Below are positions 60,905 through 64,000 of a stretch of 64,000 nucleotides of DNA, one piece after another. Source of the stretch: CAVSUB01 sp963730995. GTDB lineage: Bacteria > Acidobacteriota > Vicinamibacteria > Vicinamibacterales > 2-12-FULL-66-21. Every line of letters starts with the position of its first letter. Position 1 is the stretch's first letter. Made by a program: the position numbers and the translations under genes. Location: assembly GCA_963730995.1 (NCBI GenBank), contig CAVSUB010000001.1:1116001-1180000 (forward strand), written 5' to 3'. The notes under the pieces are model-generated. The model was not told the origin of the DNA and searched no databases. It worked only from the letters and a program-made list of their open reading frames with translations.

Positions 60905-62887
60905 TCACCGGTCACTGTCCGGTAAGGCGAACGCCACATATGCGCCAGGGATGTTGCCTCCGCCGCCACGGCCACCGCGACCGCCACGGCCGGTAGGTGC
61001 TGGCTGGTCGCCCTCTCCACGCGCGGCCGAATACATCGGCGGATGCGTGTGACTGGTCGCCGGTGCAGCCGCGCAGTACACGACGTACTGCTTCCCGTTC
61101 ACTTCGTACACCGACGGAATCCCTTCGACGCCGGCCTCGACTTCGAAGGTCCACAGCAGCTTGCCGGTGTCCACGTCGAAGGCGCGGATCTTCTTGTCTC
61201 GCGTTCCGGTGAAGATCAGACCGCCAGCCGTCACGACCGGTCCAACCTTTGGAAAGTGCGAACCCGTGTCGGCGATCCCCTTTGCGGCGAGCTCCGGTAC
61301 TTCGCCCAGGGGGATCTTCCACTTGATCGTCCCCGCGTTGAGGTCGTACGCCGTCATCGACGTCCACGGCGGCGCGATTGCCGTGAGACCGCTGCTGGTG
61401 ATCATGAATCCGAACGGGCTTTCGTATCGAACGATCCCTCCCGAAGCGCCCGGCTCCGTCGCTCCGTCCGGGGCCGACAGCTTGAGCAGCGCCGGCCAAT
61501 CCTTCGACACCACAACAACGGTTCCGTGTTCCGGGTCGGCTGCTGCGCTGCCGAAATTGGAGCCGCCGTTGTTACCTGGCATCTCGACTGTGTTCCCGAG
61601 CCCAGGCGGCGTGAAGAGCCCCTCGTTGCGCGCGCCACGGATGTCCTCGAGGAAGCGGGCCTTCTCGGCGGGGTCGTCGATGTACGGACTCAGGTCCTTT
61701 TCGGTGAAGGACTGTCGCGCGAATGGTGGAGGCGCAGTCGGAAAAGGCTGCGTCGGCCAGGCCTGTTCGCCCGGCATGTCGCTCTTCGGAACGGGTCGCT
61801 CTTCGATCGGCCAGAGCGGCTGGCCGGTCACGCGGTCGAAGACGTACAGGAATCCAGTCTTGCCTGCCTGCGCCACGACATCGACCATCCGGCCGTTGTG
61901 TCGAACCGTCAGCAGCTTCGGCGCGGTCGCGTTGTCGTAGTCCCAGATGTCATGATGGACCATCTGGTAGTGCCAGATCCGCTTGCCACTTCGCGCATCG
62001 AGCGCGATCAGGCAATCGCCGAACAGGTTCGCGCCGAGCCGGTTGGCTCCGTAGAAGTTGTACTTGGGGCTGCCCGTCGGCACGTAGACGATGCCTCGCG
62101 GAGCGTCCACGGTGAGCTCTCCCCACGCGTTCGCGCCGCCGACAGTCTTCCACGCATCGGGCGGCCACGTCTCGTAGCCGAACTCTCCCGGACGCGGCAC
62201 GGTATGAAATGTCCAGACGAGCTTTCCAGAGCGGACGTCGAACGCACGGATATCACCGGGCGCCGAGTTGTAGCCCTGGTTCGTCGCCGAGCCTAGGATC
62301 AGGAGATCCTCGAACACCTTGCCTGGCGTGTTCGATTGGGCGTTGATTCTGGAAGGATCGCGATCGAGACCTACTCGAAGATCCACCCGGCCTGACTCAC
62401 CGAAGGTCGGAATCCCTTTGCCGGTATTGGCGTCGATGGCCTGCAGGAACTGACTGCTGGAGAACAGCAACCGCCGCTCCGTGCGGTCCTTGCTCGCCCA
62501 GTAGTTCATGCCTCGCGAGGTGACCCGGGCGGGCGGATTGTTCTCATAGACCCAGCGCTCCTTGCCCGTCGCCGCGTCGAGCGCGACGACCGACCCGCCC
62601 TTGGCCTGAACGTACATCACACCGTCGACGACGATGGGATTGAAGAGGTAACCGCCGCCGTCGCCCGTCGCGTACTTCCAGGCCACCTGCAGCTTGGAGA
62701 CGTTCGCTCGATTGATCTGTTTCAGCGCGGAGTACTGCGACGAGTCGGCGCCGCCGCCGTAGTCGTTCCACGACGTGTGCGGCGCAGGGCGCGGGTCGTC
62801 CGGCCCAGATCCCGGCATCCGCGCCTGGACGGCCTCGAGGGCGAGCAGAAGGCCGCCGGCGAGCAGAACGGTCGTCAGATGTTTCAA
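60905..62887 (-). CDS. PQQ-dependent dehydrogenase (quinoprotein, glucose-dehydrogenase-like)
   Basis: This exported propeller of about 660 residues is closely related to the 44942-47242 protein but lacks the inserted haem domain. Shared segments include SWNDYGGGADSSQYSALKQI, VNVYVPTGSPKYNFYG-like GIVYVPTGSPKYNFYGANRL and HHDIWDYDNATAPKL. A TTG at 62887, preceded by GAGGA, gives an ideal signal peptide (KHLTTVLLAGGLLLALEAV). The open frame continues to a GTG at 62905, six codons upstream. The C-terminus carries a TGRGGRGGRGGGG run. The substrate is unknown. Confidence 0.9.
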   Translation of the reverse strand: MKHLTTVLLAGGLLLALEAVQARMPGSGPDDPRPAPHTSWNDYGGGADSSQYSALKQINRANVSKLQVAWKYATGDGGGYLFNPIVVDGVMYVQAKGGSVVALDAATGKERWVYENNPPARVTSRGMNYWASKDRTERRLLFSSSQFLQAIDANTGKGIPTFGESGRVDLRVGLDRDPSRINAQSNTPGKVFEDLLILGSATNQGYNSAPGDIRAFDVRSGKLVWTFHTVPRPGEFGYETWPPDAWKTVGGANAWGELTVDAPRGIVYVPTGSPKYNFYGANRLGANLFGDCLIALDARSGKRIWHYQMVHHDIWDYDNATAPKLLTVRHNGRMVDVVAQAGKTGFLYVFDRVTGQPLWPIEERPVPKSDMPGEQAWPTQPFPTAPPPFARQSFTEKDLSPYIDDPAEKARFLEDIRGARNEGLFTPPGLGNTVEMPGNNGGSNFGSAAADPEHGTVVVVSKDWPALLKLSAPDGATEPGASGGIVRYESPFGFMITSSGLTAIAPPWTSMTAYDLNAGTIKWKIPLGEVPELAAKGIADTGSHFPKVGPVVTAGGLIFTGTRDKKIRAFDVDTGKLLWTFEVEAGVEGIPSVYEVNGKQYVVYCAAAPATSHTHPPMYSAARGEGDQPAPTGRGGRGGRGGGGNIPGAYVAFALPDSDR

Positions 62888-62937
62888 GTGGTTTTCCTCG
62901 AACACGCCAGATTTATCCCGAACGATTCACTCGACAT

Positions 62938-62990
62938 GTAGGGCGCGGGCTTAGCCCGCGCCGCGGCGGGGTCTGAAGACCCCGCCCTAC
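62938..62990. repeat. REP pair
   Basis: GGCGCGGGCTTAGCCCGCGCC and GGCGGGGTCTGAAGACCCCGCC follow each other between two minus-strand genes, with TGTAG at one end and CTACA at the other. Confidence 0.8.
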
Positions 62991-63027
62991 ACCGCAGGTC
63001 AGGGGAACTCTCGAAGCAAGCGCCACG

Positions 63028-64000
63028 CTAGCGCTTGCCCGTCGTCGGGGCAGCGTGCGGCTTTCCGAAGAACGCGAACGCGCCATACACGCCTGACGTC
63101 ACGATGTCGACGACGCCGTCGCGATTCAGATCGACAGCGAGAATCTGCGAACCCGCGCCGGACTGGTTGTGAATGAGCTCGGGCACGAACTCTGCGCCGC
63201 CCGGCGCTTTCGGGTTGCGCCTCGTCAGATACGCATACAACACCGGCGGACCGTATGGATCCGGGTCGAGGAAGCCCTCGTGATGCGACCAGTACCGCTT
63301 GCCCACGATGAGGTCCGGGATGCCGTCGCCGTCCACATCGGCCGCGGTCGTGCCGTGCGGCTCGGAGAACGTCACGCCTCCGGCGTTCTTCGCGGTGAAG
63401 TCGTCGGCGATCATGTGCTGCACGAACGAGATCGTTCCGGCGGCGTCCCGCTTCTGCTCGAACCAGGCGAGACCGAACCCATGCGCCTGCAGCGCGGTCA
63501 CGACGTCGGGGAGCTTGTCGCCGTTGACGTCGTACACACTCATCTCGGCGCCACCTTCAGAAGCGCGGCCCGTCCAGCGTGAGAAGGCCTGCGGATGATA
63601 CGTCCACAGCTTGTCCTGTCCCTTGGGCGGCTGTTCCCACCACCCGTACGCATTGACGATGTCGGTACGGCCGTCACCGTTGATGTCCCCGGCGCCAATC
63701 CCGTGGCCGCCGGTCGAACCCGGCTCGCTGATCGCGGTCGACAGCCACGGGCCGGTCGGGTGCGCGGGATCGGGCTTCGAATAACGCAGCGTTCCGTTGG
63801 GACCGACGTGCACGAGATCGGCGACGCCGTCGCCATCGATATCCTTCATCACGCAGATCTCGCTGACGCCTGTCACGACGTTTGGATAGACATCCCAGCG
63901 CCGCGGCTCTCCCTTGGGATTGACGTACAGCTTCCCGCCGTTGGTGCTGAGAAAGTCCGGCCAGCCGTCGCCCGTGAAGTCGCCGGCGAAGCCAACCATG
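63028..64000 (-). CDS. FG-GAP/VCBS-repeat exported protein, 5' end outside window
   Basis: At least 323 residues of a seven-bladed FG-GAP propeller are present. Calcium-binding repeats follow one another: GDFTGDGWPDFLST, MKDIDGDGVADLVHVG, AGDINGDGRTDIVNAYGW, VYDVNGDKLPDVVTAL, AADVDGDGIPDLIVGKRYW and AVDLNRDGVVDIVTSG. The first in-window methionine is inside a repeat, so the start and probably a signal peptide lie beyond 64000. Function is unknown; such proteins are surface or periplasmic. Confidence 0.85.
   Translation of the reverse strand, partial: MVGFAGDFTGDGWPDFLSTNGGKLYVNPKGEPRRWDVYPNVVTGVSEICVMKDIDGDGVADLVHVGPNGTLRYSKPDPAHPTGPWLSTAISEPGSTGGHGIGAGDINGDGRTDIVNAYGWWEQPPKGQDKLWTYHPQAFSRWTGRASEGGAEMSVYDVNGDKLPDVVTALQAHGFGLAWFEQKRDAAGTISFVQHMIADDFTAKNAGGVTFSEPHGTTAADVDGDGIPDLIVGKRYWSHHEGFLDPDPYGPPVLYAYLTRRNPKAPGGAEFVPELIHNQSGAGSQILAVDLNRDGVVDIVTSGVYGAFAFFGKPHAAPTTGKR

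Overview
The window is high-GC chromosomal DNA that I read as Acidobacteriota, probably class Vicinamibacteria (old subdivision 6). This is inferred from gene content, because no rRNA gene is present. The indicators are a 1.2-kDa-scale-long (about 1,200-residue) TonB-dependent receptor with an N-terminal carboxypeptidase-regulatory-like domain, a VWFA-related protein of the acidobacterial type plus the tail of a second one, a cluster of PQQ dehydrogenases with c-type cytochromes, and many exported proteins with Gly/Arg/Ala-rich linkers. No CRISPR array, IS element, rRNA or tRNA gene was recognised.

Layout. 1-3514: str operon on the minus strand (rpsL, rpsG, fusA, then rpsJ with no tuf between), with short-repeat arrays in every gap. 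3.9-10.0 kb: small housekeeping and hypothetical genes (CsbD, cupin, DinB, methyltransferase, two membrane proteins), glutamine-dependent NAD synthase and a threonine-aldolase-type enzyme. 10.1-13.6 kb: a large soluble hybrid sensor kinase. 13.7-15.5 kb: a decayed junction with the 3' end of a TonB siderophore receptor and several tiny ORFs. 15.6-20.3 kb: a membrane-bound-dehydrogenase/HEAT/cytochrome protein, a small outer-membrane barrel and a DUF3014 protein.

20.4-39.2 kb is the most coherent functional block. A minus-strand run of eleven closely spaced genes (SDR, cyclase family, ATP-grasp half of a PEP-synthase-like dikinase, HD protein, three-subunit molybdenum hydroxylase, Gfo/Idh/MocA oxidoreductase, APC permease, lactonase family, TPR-like exported protein) is bracketed by two divergent promoters. 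One promoter is shared with a TonB receptor. The other is shared by the phosphohistidine half of the dikinase and a GntR/FCD regulator. Both promoters contain the same 11-base sequence, ATTTTCGAACA, so the block looks like one regulon for uptake and breakdown of an unknown small molecule. Two of its genes contain frameshifts as sequenced.

39.4-64 kb is devoted to extracytoplasmic metabolism: gamma-glutamyltransferase, VWFA protein, APC permease, DUF6807 protein, four PQQ beta-propeller dehydrogenases (one with a separate di-haem cytochrome, one with an equivalent region fused at its N-terminus, one with a haem domain inserted in the propeller), DUF1080 and beta-helix proteins, two tandem D-aminoacylase-type amidohydrolases, a TIM-barrel protein with a low-complexity insertion, and a truncated FG-GAP protein at the edge.

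The most unusual structural signal is in the gaps. At least ten intergenic sites carry tandem 7-9-base units (CAGCTCT-, GGATCAG-, CGGAGAA-, GGAGGAA- and GGTTCTA-type), usually as two arms in inverted orientation around a core that may hold a further long hairpin of 27-32 bp. Separately, three REP-like palindrome families occur at gene ends and inside operons.
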